A stretch of DNA of 13,255 bases from UBA2163 sp964575575 (GCA_964575575.1 CAZNQQ010000018.1:1-13255), one strand, 5' to 3'. Numbered from the stretch's first letter, positions 1-5,646 are shown. The notes: a model not told the origin generated them from the sequence alone. Program-made: numbers and translations.

Positions 1-36
1 CCGTAATTCGGGATTTTGCAAGCGAACTGTGGATTC

Positions 37-55
37 GCGGCGCGTTCCGCGCCGC
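37..55. repeat. Perfect palindrome with three-base loop
   Basis: An 8-base arm, GCGGCGCG, pairs with CGCGCCGC over a TTC loop. It lies inside the C-terminal part of the recombinase and is translated as an arginine-rich stretch. Confidence 0.7.
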
Positions 56-108
56 TCAATCAATAATTTGTACGGGTTTTTTGGTGTAAACTGATACATT
101 TTATCAAT

Positions 109-136
109 CAAAATATGGTTCGAGCCGATTTGTTTT
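109..136. repeat. 28-bp exact direct repeat, copy 1 (inside recombinase)
   Basis: This stretch is identical over 28 bases to 1983-2010. It encodes KQIGSNHIL of the recombinase on minus. Copies lie about 1.87 kb apart in the same orientation. Confidence 0.9.
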
Positions 137-1296
137 AAAAATGTTGCCATTTCCTTTTTGTTGTCTCTTTTTCTTAATTTCTCTGCATAGTTAAGAGATT
201 TTACCCATACACGAGCTGGTTCGAGCCAAGACATACTCCCGTTTTCAATTCCTTTGATTTCTTCGGTCAGCTCAACTTTTCGCGTGAGTAGTTTTTCTTT
301 CTGTACAGCATATTCTTCAGCAGAAACAATTTCATCAAGATAAGCAGAAAGCAGTTTGTCCAGTTTTGTTTCAATGTTGGCTTTGTCATTCTTGAGATTT
401 TGGAGAATGTTATAATTACTTTCCTTTGCTTTCTGCTCATCGCTGTCCAACGCGCGTAAAACTTTCTCCGTATCTTGGCTCGATAAAGAAACTTTTTGAA
501 GATGGTTTTTGATTTGTTCAGTCAGTAATTCTTCGCGGATGTATTTCTGCGAGCAAACTTCTCGCTTCTTCGTACAGCGATAGTAATTATGTCCTTTTTG
601 TGTCTCGGCAGTGATAGAACAAAAACACTCTCCGCAGGTAAGTAGCCCGCGGAAGGGGAAAATCTTCTCAGCTTTTCTTGTCTTTGTATGTCCGCGAGAT
701 TTCATCACCTCTTGGCATTGGTCAAAAAGTTTCTTTGTTATGATTGGCTTGTGTACTCCTTCGTATACCTCATTCTTGAACGTGAACACTCCATAGTAGA
801 ATGGTTTGCTTAAAATTCTCTGGACACAGGAGACTGGCACAACATTGCCTTTGTAGCTCCGCAATCCGACGTCCTTTAAAATCTTTGCAACCTGCTTGAG
901 GGTGTATTTCCCAGTCGAGTACAACTCAAAACCTTTTCTGATTAGCGGAGCTTTTTCTTCGTCAACATCAATATCTCTCGTCCTATGATTGTTCACATAA
1001 CCTAGTGGAGCAAAGCTAGGCCAAATACCTTTTCTCAACTTCGCTCTGTGTCCACGCCGTATATTTTCAGAAAGATTATCAATGTAATACTTGCTTTGCC
1101 CAAAGGCAATGTTCAGCATGAATTTTCCTTGCGGTGTGTTTTCAAACCAGTGGGTTGCAAATTTTAAGTCCTTGATAACTCTTGTGTCCAGTAAAAAGAT
1201 AATCTGCCCGCCATCTATTGAATTTCGGGCGAGACGATCGGGGTGCCACGAAATAATCCCGTCCGCTTTTCCGGCGTGCAGAAATGACAACATTTC

Positions 1297-1313
1297 GGCG
1301 AACTTCGTTCGCC
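1297..1313. repeat. Perfect palindrome with three-base loop
   Basis: GGCGAAC pairs with GTTCGCC over a TTC loop, inside the recombinase remnant. Confidence 0.7.
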
Positions 1314-1333
1314 CAGGTTCTTTGGCAGTTTTG

Positions 1334-1350
1334 GCTTCGCAAAGCGAAGC
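1334..1350. repeat. Perfect palindrome with three-base loop
   Basis: GCTTCGC pairs with GCGAAGC over an AAA loop, 20 bases from the palindrome at 1297-1313. Confidence 0.7.
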
Positions 1351-1442
1351 AACAATTTCAAGTTTTTCTTTGGCGGCAATTAAAAATGAATTTGCGGTGC
1401 AAATACCAATTAAATCGTATATGAAATCTATAGTTTTTTCAA

Positions 1443-1485
1443 TAAAAAAGAGAAAGGGCGCACCACTCGTGAGAATGATGCGCCC
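1443..1485 (-). terminator. Intrinsic terminator of the 64-residue gene
   Basis: Reading minus, GGGCGCA pairs with TGCGCCC across a 16-base loop. A T-rich tract follows (TTTCTCTTTTTT). It lies downstream of the small gene ending at 1591 and directly before the truncated recombinase, so it should stop transcription from entering the recombinase remnant. Confidence 0.75.
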
Positions 1486-1590
1486 GGGGCTGTCGAAAAA
1501 CGGGGAGAGGTTCTTGTTCTGCCCTTACCTCTTGCGAGGGAGGTGCAATTACCCTTTTAGGGAGCTAGAAGCTCCACCCTGGTTTTCCGA

Positions 1591-1785
1591 CTACTGCTTG
1601 GCGGAGAAGCACTCGTCGAGGAGCTCCTGCACGAGAGGCTGCGCGAACTGCTTCAGCTCCTCGACAGGCACCCCGATCTCCTTCGCGGCGTTGCCGAACT
1701 CACGCATGTTGTTCTGCCCGCGCTTGCGCATGAGGTGCTTCACCACCTTGAGGGCGATCTCGCCCTGTCGCTTGGGATCCTCCAT
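1591..1785 (-). CDS. Small GC-rich protein of unknown function (64 aa)
   Basis: I do not recognise the function. The protein starts MEDPKRQGEIALKVVKHLMR and ends ELLDECFSAKQ. It looks wholly helical, with a basic N-terminal half (KVVKHLMRKRGQ) and an acidic C-terminal helix (VEELKQFAQPLVQELLDE), with no signal peptide, membrane segment or cysteine pair. It is clearly a gene: AAAGGAGGG lies 5-6 bases before the ATG, a TTGACA-17-TATACT promoter lies about 75 bases further upstream, and an intrinsic terminator follows. By hand count the coding sequence is about 62% GC (122 of 195 bases), with G or C at most third positions, unlike the AT-rich genes around it. From memory it resembles small proteins seen in Parcubacteria genomes, but I cannot verify that. 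Recombinase remnants on both sides suggest it arrived as cargo or as an independent cassette. Confidence 0.8.
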   Translation of the reverse strand: MEDPKRQGEIALKVVKHLMRKRGQNNMREFGNAAKEIGVPVEELKQFAQPLVQELLDECFSAKQ

Positions 1786-1860
1786 AGGACCCTCCTTTCA
1801 AAGTACTGACTTGCCACGAAACCTTCGTAGCCAGGATTCCCAAGTTCATCTCTTAGGAAC
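1786..1860 (-). promoter_or_regulatory. Structured 5' leader and strong RBS of the 64-aa gene
   Basis: The predicted leader is about 75 nt and carries a short hairpin in which CTACGAA pairs with TTCGTGG over a three-base loop (1814-1830). A strong Shine-Dalgarno (AAAGGAGGG, 1789-1797) stands just before the ATG. Most other genes in the window lack any such site. Confidence 0.6.
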
Positions 1861-1866
1861 ACCACA

Positions 1867-1895
1867 AGTATAGCAGAAAACACATCTATTGTCAA
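1867..1895 (-). promoter_or_regulatory. Near-consensus sigma-70-type promoter for the 64-aa gene
   Basis: On the minus strand a perfect -35 TTGACA (1895-1890) is followed by a 17-base spacer and a -10 TATACT (1872-1867). Transcription would start near 1860. This and the 9755-9782 promoter are the two strongest in the window. Confidence 0.85.
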
Positions 1896-1911
1896 GCCAA
1901 ATTGTGGCAAC

Positions 1912-1934
1912 AGAAAAAGCCCTTATTTTAAGGC
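1912..1934 (-). terminator. Probable terminator of the second recombinase remnant
   Basis: Reading minus, directly after a TAG stop (1937-1935), CCTTA and TAAGG pair over a three-base AAA loop. GGC then TTTTTC follows. The stem is short, so activity is uncertain. Its position directly after the stop suggests a true gene end. Confidence 0.45.
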
Positions 1935-2031
1935 CTATTCTTGGATTTCAGAATTGAATAAAAAATATTCTTTTGTTCTTTCCAAAATATGGTTCGAGCC
2001 GATTTGTTTTTCAGGTTCTTTGGCAGTTTGG
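1935..2031 (-). pseudogene. Second serine recombinase remnant, internally deleted
   Basis: Minus-strand translation gives TAKEP-E-KQIGSNHIL, followed by ERTKEYFLFNSEIQE and a stop at 1935. TAKEP matches the end of the catalytic domain of the recombinase at 1-1383, and KQIGSNHIL matches its C-terminal region. The DNA is identical over 18 bases (2012-2029 against 1314-1331) and 28 bases (1983-2010 against 109-136). Relative to the full gene, 1177 bases are missing and one is added, so the reading frame is kept across the join. Upstream, a one-base deletion and a TGA near 2052 end the frame, and there is no start codon. It is a relic rather than a gene. The residues after KQIGSNHIL differ from the first copy, which suggests a related gene rather than a recent duplicate. 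Confidence 0.6.
1983..2010. repeat. 28-bp exact direct repeat, copy 2 (in recombinase relic)
   Basis: This is identical to 109-136. One base later the sequence continues into an 18-base match to 1314-1331, so the site is a join of two recombinase segments that are 1.18 kb apart in the longer copy. Confidence 0.9.
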
Positions 2032-2094
2032 AAAGAGCGCGGCTTCGCCGCTCATTTGTCCGAGTCCCGCGAAGCGGGACGAGGCCTGAAAAAC
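2006..2094. repeat. 89-bp block bounded by 10-bp inverted repeats, holding two hairpins
   Basis: GTTTTTCAGG (2006-2015) is the exact reverse complement of CCTGAAAAAC (2085-2094). Between them are GCGGC-TTC-GCCGC (2039-2051) and GTCCCGC-GAA-GCGGGAC (2064-2080), both perfect. The block could fold as a branched structure. Whether it is a mobile element, a structured RNA or recombination debris cannot be told from one copy. Confidence 0.4.
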
Positions 2095-2216
2095 GTTCGA
2101 GCTATCTTTAAAATACTCCGCAGATTTTTTCTCGATATTAATATTCTGATTGATGTTGAAATAATTTTTTAAAATATTTCACTAAACGAGTAAGTCTTTT
2201 AAAGTGATTTCAGGTG

Positions 2217-2230
2217 GAGTGTTTACACTC
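2217..2230. promoter_or_regulatory. Palindrome upstream of the ribonucleotide reductase gene
   Basis: GAGTGT-TT-ACACTC is a perfect inverted repeat about 65 bases upstream of the probable nrdJ -10. It could be an operator. It is followed by a T-rich run, so it could also be a weak terminator, although no plus-strand gene lies before it. A similar palindrome precedes the redoxin gene at 12391-12404. Confidence 0.35.
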
Positions 2231-2265
2231 TATTTTTTTTATTTCTTGATGTGTAAATATGTGCG

Positions 2266-2274
2266 TTATCCACA
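2266..2274 (+). promoter_or_regulatory. Perfect DnaA-box-like nonamer
   Basis: TTATCCACA matches the strong DnaA box consensus exactly. It lies 22 bases before the probable -10 of the ribonucleotide reductase gene. A single box can occur by chance in AT-rich DNA. Confidence 0.4.
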
Positions 2275-2295
2275 GATTTTTTGAGAGTTTTCAGG

Positions 2296-2301
2296 TACAA
2301 T
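2296..2301 (+). promoter_or_regulatory. Probable -10 element for the ribonucleotide reductase gene
   Basis: TACAAT lies 36 bases before the ATG, giving a leader of about 30 bases. No good -35 is seen. The stretch 2095-2337 is otherwise AT-rich with no ORF I can support and no cobalamin-riboswitch-like sequence. Confidence 0.4.
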
Positions 2302-2337
2302 ACTATGACGACTTTAATAAATTAATCTCAAAAAATA

Positions 2338-4716
2338 ATGACAGCCACCTCAAAAACAGCTATCAAAAATAAAAAAATTGACGATATTATGAATGCTAAA
2401 CAAAGTACAAAAACTCCTAAAAAAGCATCCAAAAGTACAAAAAGTTATCGACAATTTTCTCCAAAGATCCAGAAAAGAGATGGTGAGATAGTGAATTTTG
2501 ATTTTGAGAGAATAGTACACGCAATCCACAAAGCAATGCTTGCAGCTGAAGAAGGTTCCGAAAAGGAGGCAGAGCTTATAGCTCACAGAGTGGCAGGAGA
2601 CGTGGTACGTATTGCTAAAAAGTATAAGAATTTCATGCCAACAGTTGAGGGTGTGCAAGATACTATAGAAAAGGAGCTTATTTTAAGCGACTACGTAGCA
2701 ACTTCTAAGTCCTACATTATTTATAGAGAACGACGTGCCAAAGTAAGAGAGCAAGGCATCTCTGTACCAGACGAAGTAAAGAAACTCACAGCAGAAAGTA
2801 GAAAGTACTTAAGGAACAACACACTATCTGAATTTGTATATTACACTGCGTATTCAAAATGGAATGACGAAAAAAACAGACGAGAAACTTGGGTTGAAAC
2901 AGTAGATAGATATATGGATTTTATGCGCGAGAATATGGGAGCTAAACTTACTGAGAATGAGTATGCAGAAGTGCGCGAAGCAATCTTAAAGCAAGACGTC
3001 TGTCCATCAATGAGACTTTTATGGTCAGCAGGCCCTGCTGCGCGTGAATCAAACGTGTGCGCATACAACTGTTCGTTTGTAGCGCCAGCACGTCTAAGAG
3101 ACTTTGGAGAGATAATGTACATTTCAATGTGTGGTACAGGTCTAGGGTTTTCAGCAGAATCTGAAAACGTACAACAACTCCCACAGATTCAAAGACAAAG
3201 AGGCACAATGCTTAAAACACACACAGTAGACGACAGTAAAGAGGGTTGGGCAGATGCGTTTATATTGGCTCTTGAGACTTGGTTCTCCGGTAAGGATATA
3301 GACTTTGACTACTCACAGTTACGCCCTGCAGGAGCTAAATTAAAGACAATGGGGGGCCGTTCTTCTGGTCCAGAGCCACTTATTAGCTTAATGAGCTTTG
3401 CAAAAGAAAAGATACTTGCACGACAAGGAAAAAGACTTAGAAATATAGATGTACATGATATTGTGTGTAAGATTGGCGAAATCGTAGTAGCAGGAGGAGT
3501 AAGGCGAAGCGCTTTGATCTCACTTTCTGACCTTGATGATGGAGAGATACGAGATTCAAAACAAGGACAATTTTATATGAATGAGCCACAAAGAATGATG
3601 GCAAACAACTCCGCAGTATATACAGAAAAGCCTACAGCGGAACACTTTTTAGACGAATGGACATCTCTTGTAAAAAGTAAAACAGGTGAGCGAGGGATAT
3701 TTAACGCAGCGGGACTTGAAACACAGCTTCCAAAAAGACGATCTGGCCATCTGAAAAAGATATACGGTGATGATTTGAGTAAAGCTATGATCCGTGTAAA
3801 CCCATGTGGCGAGATTTACTTACAATCACGACAGTTCTGTAATCTTACAAGTATTGTAATCCGTGCCAATGACACCAAAGAAAAACTTGAGAAAAAGATG
3901 GAGATAGCAACACTCCTTGGAACGTATCAATCAACTCTTACAAATTTTGGTTATCTATCTAAAGAGTGGAAAAAGAACTGTGACTCAGAAAGATTGCTCG
4001 GTGTGTCTCTAACAGGATATTATGACAACAAAATGTCTAGAGAAGAAGATGTGCTGAAGAGTCTAAGAAGTGTTGGTGTAAAAACAAATAAAAAATATGC
4101 CAAAAGATTTAAGATTAAAGAATCAACCTGTATTACTTGTGTGAAGCCTCATGGCAACTCTTCACAACTTCTAGATACTGCTTCTGGTATGCACCCGCGA
4201 TATTCAAAATATTATATAAGAAGAGTAAGGGTATCAGCTACTGACCCAGTATTTCACATGCTCAAAGACCAAGGAGTACCGCATCATCCAGAAGTAGGGC
4301 AGACAGAGGAGAACGCTACAACTTTCGTATTAGAGTTTCCAGTAGCTGCACCAAAAGGCGCTGTATTTAAAGACGACGTAGGAGCAAAAGAAATGCTTGA
4401 AGAATGGAAAAAGCTAAAAACAAGCTTTACAGAACATAATCCATCAGTAACTATCTATGTAGGAGAGGACGAATGGATCAGTGTTGCTAATTTCTTATAC
4501 GAAAATTGGGATTATGTAGGAGGGCTTTCATTCTTACCTAGAGCTGGTGGTGTTTACAAACTTGCACCATATGAAGAAATAAACAAAGAGCAGTACGAAA
4601 AGCTATTAGAAAGAGTAAAAGACGTAGATTTCTCAAAGCTTATTACATATGAAAAGGGGGACACTACAAAAGGAGCAAAAGAGCTTGCATGTGTATCAGG
4701 AACTTGCGAGATATAG
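2338..4716 (+). CDS. nrdJ: Adenosylcobalamin-dependent (class II) ribonucleoside-triphosphate reductase with ATP-cone
   Basis: This enzyme reduces ribonucleotides to deoxyribonucleotides in the cytoplasm using a cobalamin-generated thiyl radical. Residues about 42-135 form an ATP-cone (IQKRDGEIVNFDFERI through YIIYRERRAKVRE), the allosteric activity domain. The catalytic part resembles monomeric Lactobacillus-type RTPR: SRKYLRNNTLSEFVYYTAYSK aligns with its N-terminal region, and GRSSGPEPLISLM, VVAGGVRRSA and NPCGE follow. Key cysteines are in place: C490 (radical, in NPCGE with E492), C245 (AYNCSF) and C501 (QFCNLT) as the active-site redox pair, and C785 and C790 (CVSGTC) as the C-terminal shuttle. 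At 792 aa it is longer than the roughly 740-residue family archetype, mainly because of the cone and a lysine/threonine-rich tail of about 40 residues. No RBS is seen; M18 (2389) is an alternative start. A thioredoxin- or glutaredoxin-like partner is needed, and one is encoded at 12446. Confidence 0.95.
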   Translation: MTATSKTAIKNKKIDDIMNAKQSTKTPKKASKSTKSYRQFSPKIQKRDGEIVNFDFERIVHAIHKAMLAAEEGSEKEAELIAHRVAGDVVRIAKKYKNFMPTVEGVQDTIEKELILSDYVATSKSYIIYRERRAKVREQGISVPDEVKKLTAESRKYLRNNTLSEFVYYTAYSKWNDEKNRRETWVETVDRYMDFMRENMGAKLTENEYAEVREAILKQDVCPSMRLLWSAGPAARESNVCAYNCSFVAPARLRDFGEIMYISMCGTGLGFSAESENVQQLPQIQRQRGTMLKTHTVDDSKEGWADAFILALETWFSGKDIDFDYSQLRPAGAKLKTMGGRSSGPEPLISLMSFAKEKILARQGKRLRNIDVHDIVCKIGEIVVAGGVRRSALISLSDLDDGEIRDSKQGQFYMNEPQRMMANNSAVYTEKPTAEHFLDEWTSLVKSKTGERGIFNAAGLETQLPKRRSGHLKKIYGDDLSKAMIRVNPCGEIYLQSRQFCNLTSIVIRANDTKEKLEKKMEIATLLGTYQSTLTNFGYLSKEWKKNCDSERLLGVSLTGYYDNKMSREEDVLKSLRSVGVKTNKKYAKRFKIKESTCITCVKPHGNSSQLLDTASGMHPRYSKYYIRRVRVSATDPVFHMLKDQGVPHHPEVGQTEENATTFVLEFPVAAPKGAVFKDDVGAKEMLEEWKKLKTSFTEHNPSVTIYVGEDEWISVANFLYENWDYVGGLSFLPRAGGVYKLAPYEEINKEQYEKLLERVKDVDFSKLITYEKGDTTKGAKELACVSGTCEI

Positions 4717-4733
4717 ACAAATCGTGGTATAAT
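4704..4733 (+). promoter_or_regulatory. rnpB promoter inside the 3' end of nrdJ
   Basis: An extended -10 (TGGTATAAT, 4725-4733) is preceded by TTGCGA at 4704-4709 with an 18-base spacer. The -35 lies within the last codons of nrdJ. Predicted initiation near 4740 matches the RNA's 5' end. Confidence 0.75.
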
Positions 4734-4740
4734 ACATAAA

Positions 4741-5017
4741 GTTCTTATATTGAGTGATAGCTCTACGGAGAGGAAAGTCGGGACACACAGTTTATTTATA
4801 TAAACAATCGTAGTGGGTAACGCCCACCGAGAGCAATCTTAGAGTTGCGAACAGAAACGATCCTATTAAGTTAGGCTGAAACGGCAAAATACTTACGAGT
4901 GTGCAAGGCCGTGCCCCAGTGCTTCGCATTGGAGGAGTGCCGCAAAGATACAGCTGGCAACAGTTGTGCAAGATAAATTATCGCTAATAACAGAATCCCG
5001 CTTATAGATATAAGAAT
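4741..5017 (+). ncRNA. rnpB: RNase P RNA (bacterial, compact)
   Basis: This is the catalytic RNA that trims 5' leaders from pre-tRNAs. The conserved core is visible: GAGGAAAGTC near 4771-4780 and the closing ACAGAATCCCGCTTAT near 4990-5005 form the P4 region. The usual CCGGG is changed on both sides in a matching way (TCGGGA against TCCCG). GTAACGCC near 4817, AGAGCAA, AGGCTGAAACGG and GCAAGGCCGTGCC also fit. The ends pair as P1 (GTTCTTATAT, 4741-4750, with ATATAAGAAT, 5008-5017), which fixes a length of about 277 nt, shorter than the E. coli RNA (about 377 nt). In the segment after GCAAGGCC, where L15 is expected, I find a hairpin closed by TTC and then GGAGGAG, but no GGT, the usual motif that pairs with tRNA CCA. 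The RNA ends at a strong terminator. Confidence 0.92.
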
Positions 5018-5025
5018 CAAATATG

Positions 5026-5056
5026 AAAAATCACGGCTCACGCCGTGATTTTTCTA
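5026..5056. terminator. Bidirectional terminator between rnpB and the toxin gene
   Basis: AAAAATCACGGC (5026-5037) pairs perfectly with GCCGTGATTTTT (5042-5053) over a four-base TCAC loop. A T-run follows on plus and the A-run serves minus. It terminates rnpB, and it also contains the TGA stop of the minus-strand toxin gene (5031-5033). Confidence 0.88.
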
Positions 5057-5258
5057 TTTTTTTTCGTATAGAGTCGATGATTGTATTACCCAAAGCGTCA
5101 TAGTGAAATATTATTTTAAACATCCTTTTATTTACATTGTAAAAATCACTTTTATTAAACTTCTTTATATTAATATGTTTATCTTTAAGTCTTATGTTGA
5201 TAATAAGTTCTTTAAGATAAATAGTATCTTCTTTAGTTAATTTATTTATTTCGTTCAT
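5031..5258 (-). CDS. RelE/ParE-like toxin, second gene of a toxin-antitoxin pair (75 aa)
   Basis: The protein looks like a short RelE-superfamily toxin. Members are usually ribosome-dependent mRNA endonucleases, though some ParE members poison gyrase. Residues 39-51 (FYNVNKRMFKIIF) match the RelE core strand pattern in which a basic residue precedes an I-I-F/Y strand. IIDSIRKKIEKSRRE (60-74) fits the terminal strand and basic tail. At 75 residues it is about 10-15 shorter than typical RelE, mostly at the N-terminus. Its start overlaps the upstream AbrB-type gene by 17 bases, the usual translational coupling of type II pairs. No RBS stands out. The family assignment is from pattern and context, and nuclease activity is inferred. 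It could be a decayed toxin. Confidence 0.65.
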   Translation of the reverse strand: MNEINKLTKEDTIYLKELIINIRLKDKHINIKKFNKSDFYNVNKRMFKIIFHYDALGNTIIDSIRKKIEKSRREP

Positions 5259-5505
5259 TTTTTTCGAGAATTTTTAAAAGATCTTGCGCTTTTATAGCTT
5301 TTCCTTTATTGTCTCGAATGGCATCAAATACTGTGTATTCGTCGCTTTCATTATGTGTTGATAAATTAAATGCTTCTACTTCAAGGATATTCCCTTTTTC
5401 TCTTAAAATAATTTGATCAGTCTTAAATTTACGTCTCCATGCTATAGGTAGGGTAATTTGTCCCTGACTTGTTACTTTTTGTATTTTTCCATCATTATTT
5501 TTCAT
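5242..5505 (-). CDS. AbrB/MazE-type antitoxin (87 aa)
   Basis: Residues 7-35 carry a SpoVT/AbrB swapped-hairpin DNA-binding domain, with the signature KVTSQGQITLPIAWRRKF. This fold usually binds its own promoter as a dimer. Residues about 45-87 form a C-terminal extension (DAIRDNKGKAIKAQDLLKIL) of the kind that neutralises the partner toxin. The gene comes first in the pair and overlaps the RelE-like gene by 17 bases. A -10 (TATAAT, 5524-5519 on minus) lies 13 bases before the ATG, so the leader would be about 7 bases or absent, with no Shine-Dalgarno. Autoregulation by the complex is expected from the family but no operator was identified. Confidence 0.82.
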   Translation of the reverse strand: MKNNDGKIQKVTSQGQITLPIAWRRKFKTDQIILREKGNILEVEAFNLSTHNESDEYTVFDAIRDNKGKAIKAQDLLKILEKNERNK

Positions 5506-5518
5506 ATTTCTTAAATCT

Positions 5519-5524
5519 ATTATA
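5519..5524 (-). promoter_or_regulatory. Probable -10 of the toxin-antitoxin operon
   Basis: On minus, TGATATAAT gives an extended -10 (TATAAT at 5524-5519). No clear -35 is seen. Initiation would fall within a few bases of the antitoxin ATG. Confidence 0.55.
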
Positions 5525-5549
5525 TCATTATTTTATTATTTTGTATTGA

Positions 5550-5558
5550 TTATCCACA
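5550..5558 (+). promoter_or_regulatory. Second perfect DnaA-box-like nonamer
   Basis: TTATCCACA lies in the divergent gap between the antitoxin gene and the O-antigen-ligase-like gene. It is an exact match to the consensus and to the copy at 2266-2274. Confidence 0.4.
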
Positions 5559-5646
5559 ATTATAACTTTTATTTTAATAATCATATTGTTAGTATGTTTA
5601 TTATAAACAGGGGGAAATTATTTATTAATAAATCAAGTTATTATTT

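Larger units (their letters stand above)
1..1383 (-). pseudogene. Large serine recombinase, 5'-truncated (N-terminus and catalytic serine missing), C-terminus outside window
   Basis: The reverse strand gives a continuous reading frame from about 1524 down to position 1 with no stop. Recombinase similarity starts near 1383 (LIAAKEKLEIV). It continues through the end of the resolvase fold (KTAKEPGRTKF, then GIISWHPDRLARNSIDGG around 1260-1201, the conserved DRLARN motif). Next come a recombinase domain (about 1080-700) and a zinc ribbon with paired cysteines, LTCGEC near 640-620 and YRCTKKREVC near 580-555. A charged, coiled-coil-like segment fills about 540-180, and IGSNHIL near 128-108 resembles the end of such proteins. 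The segment that should carry the Y-x-R-x-S nucleophile, roughly 30 residues before IAAKEKL, is absent in all three minus frames. It is replaced by unrelated sequence and a terminator, with no in-frame ATG before EMLSFL. Large serine recombinases catalyse site-specific integration or excision through that serine, so this copy should be inactive. The family is clear; the pseudogene status is inferred from the missing N-terminus. Confidence 0.85.

Noticed and set aside
1091..1873. 260-residue plus-strand ORF
   Set aside because: It runs antisense through the recombinase remnant, the terminator and the GC-rich cassette, whose minus-strand reading has clear motifs and signals. The plus-strand protein has no recognisable domain.
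109..2010. 28-bp direct repeats as attL/attR sites of an integrated element
   Set aside because: Both copies encode the same recombinase residues (KQIGSNHIL) and the second joins directly to another recombinase segment, so shared ancestry of coding sequence explains them better than attachment cores. No complete integrase remains.
2006..2094. Integron attC site
   Set aside because: The terminal repeats do not match the GTTRRRY / RYYYAAC core sites.
1954..2172. 72-residue plus-strand ORF
   Set aside because: It crosses the recombinase relic and two palindromes in antisense, has no RBS or recognisable motif, and its composition looks like translated repeats.
2304..2324. Six-codon upstream ORF (MTTLIN) before nrdJ
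   Set aside because: It is too short to distinguish from chance, has no RBS, and would begin at or before the predicted transcript start.
2173..2337. Cobalamin riboswitch or NrdR boxes upstream of nrdJ
   Set aside because: No B12-box-like sequence was seen, and the palindrome present has AGTGT-ACACT order rather than the ACAC-GTGT of NrdR boxes.
5031..5033. Possible TGA recoding (Gly) as in Absconditabacteria or Gracilibacteria
   Set aside because: TGA serves as a sensible stop for the RelE-like gene, and I noticed no in-frame TGA inside the conserved genes.
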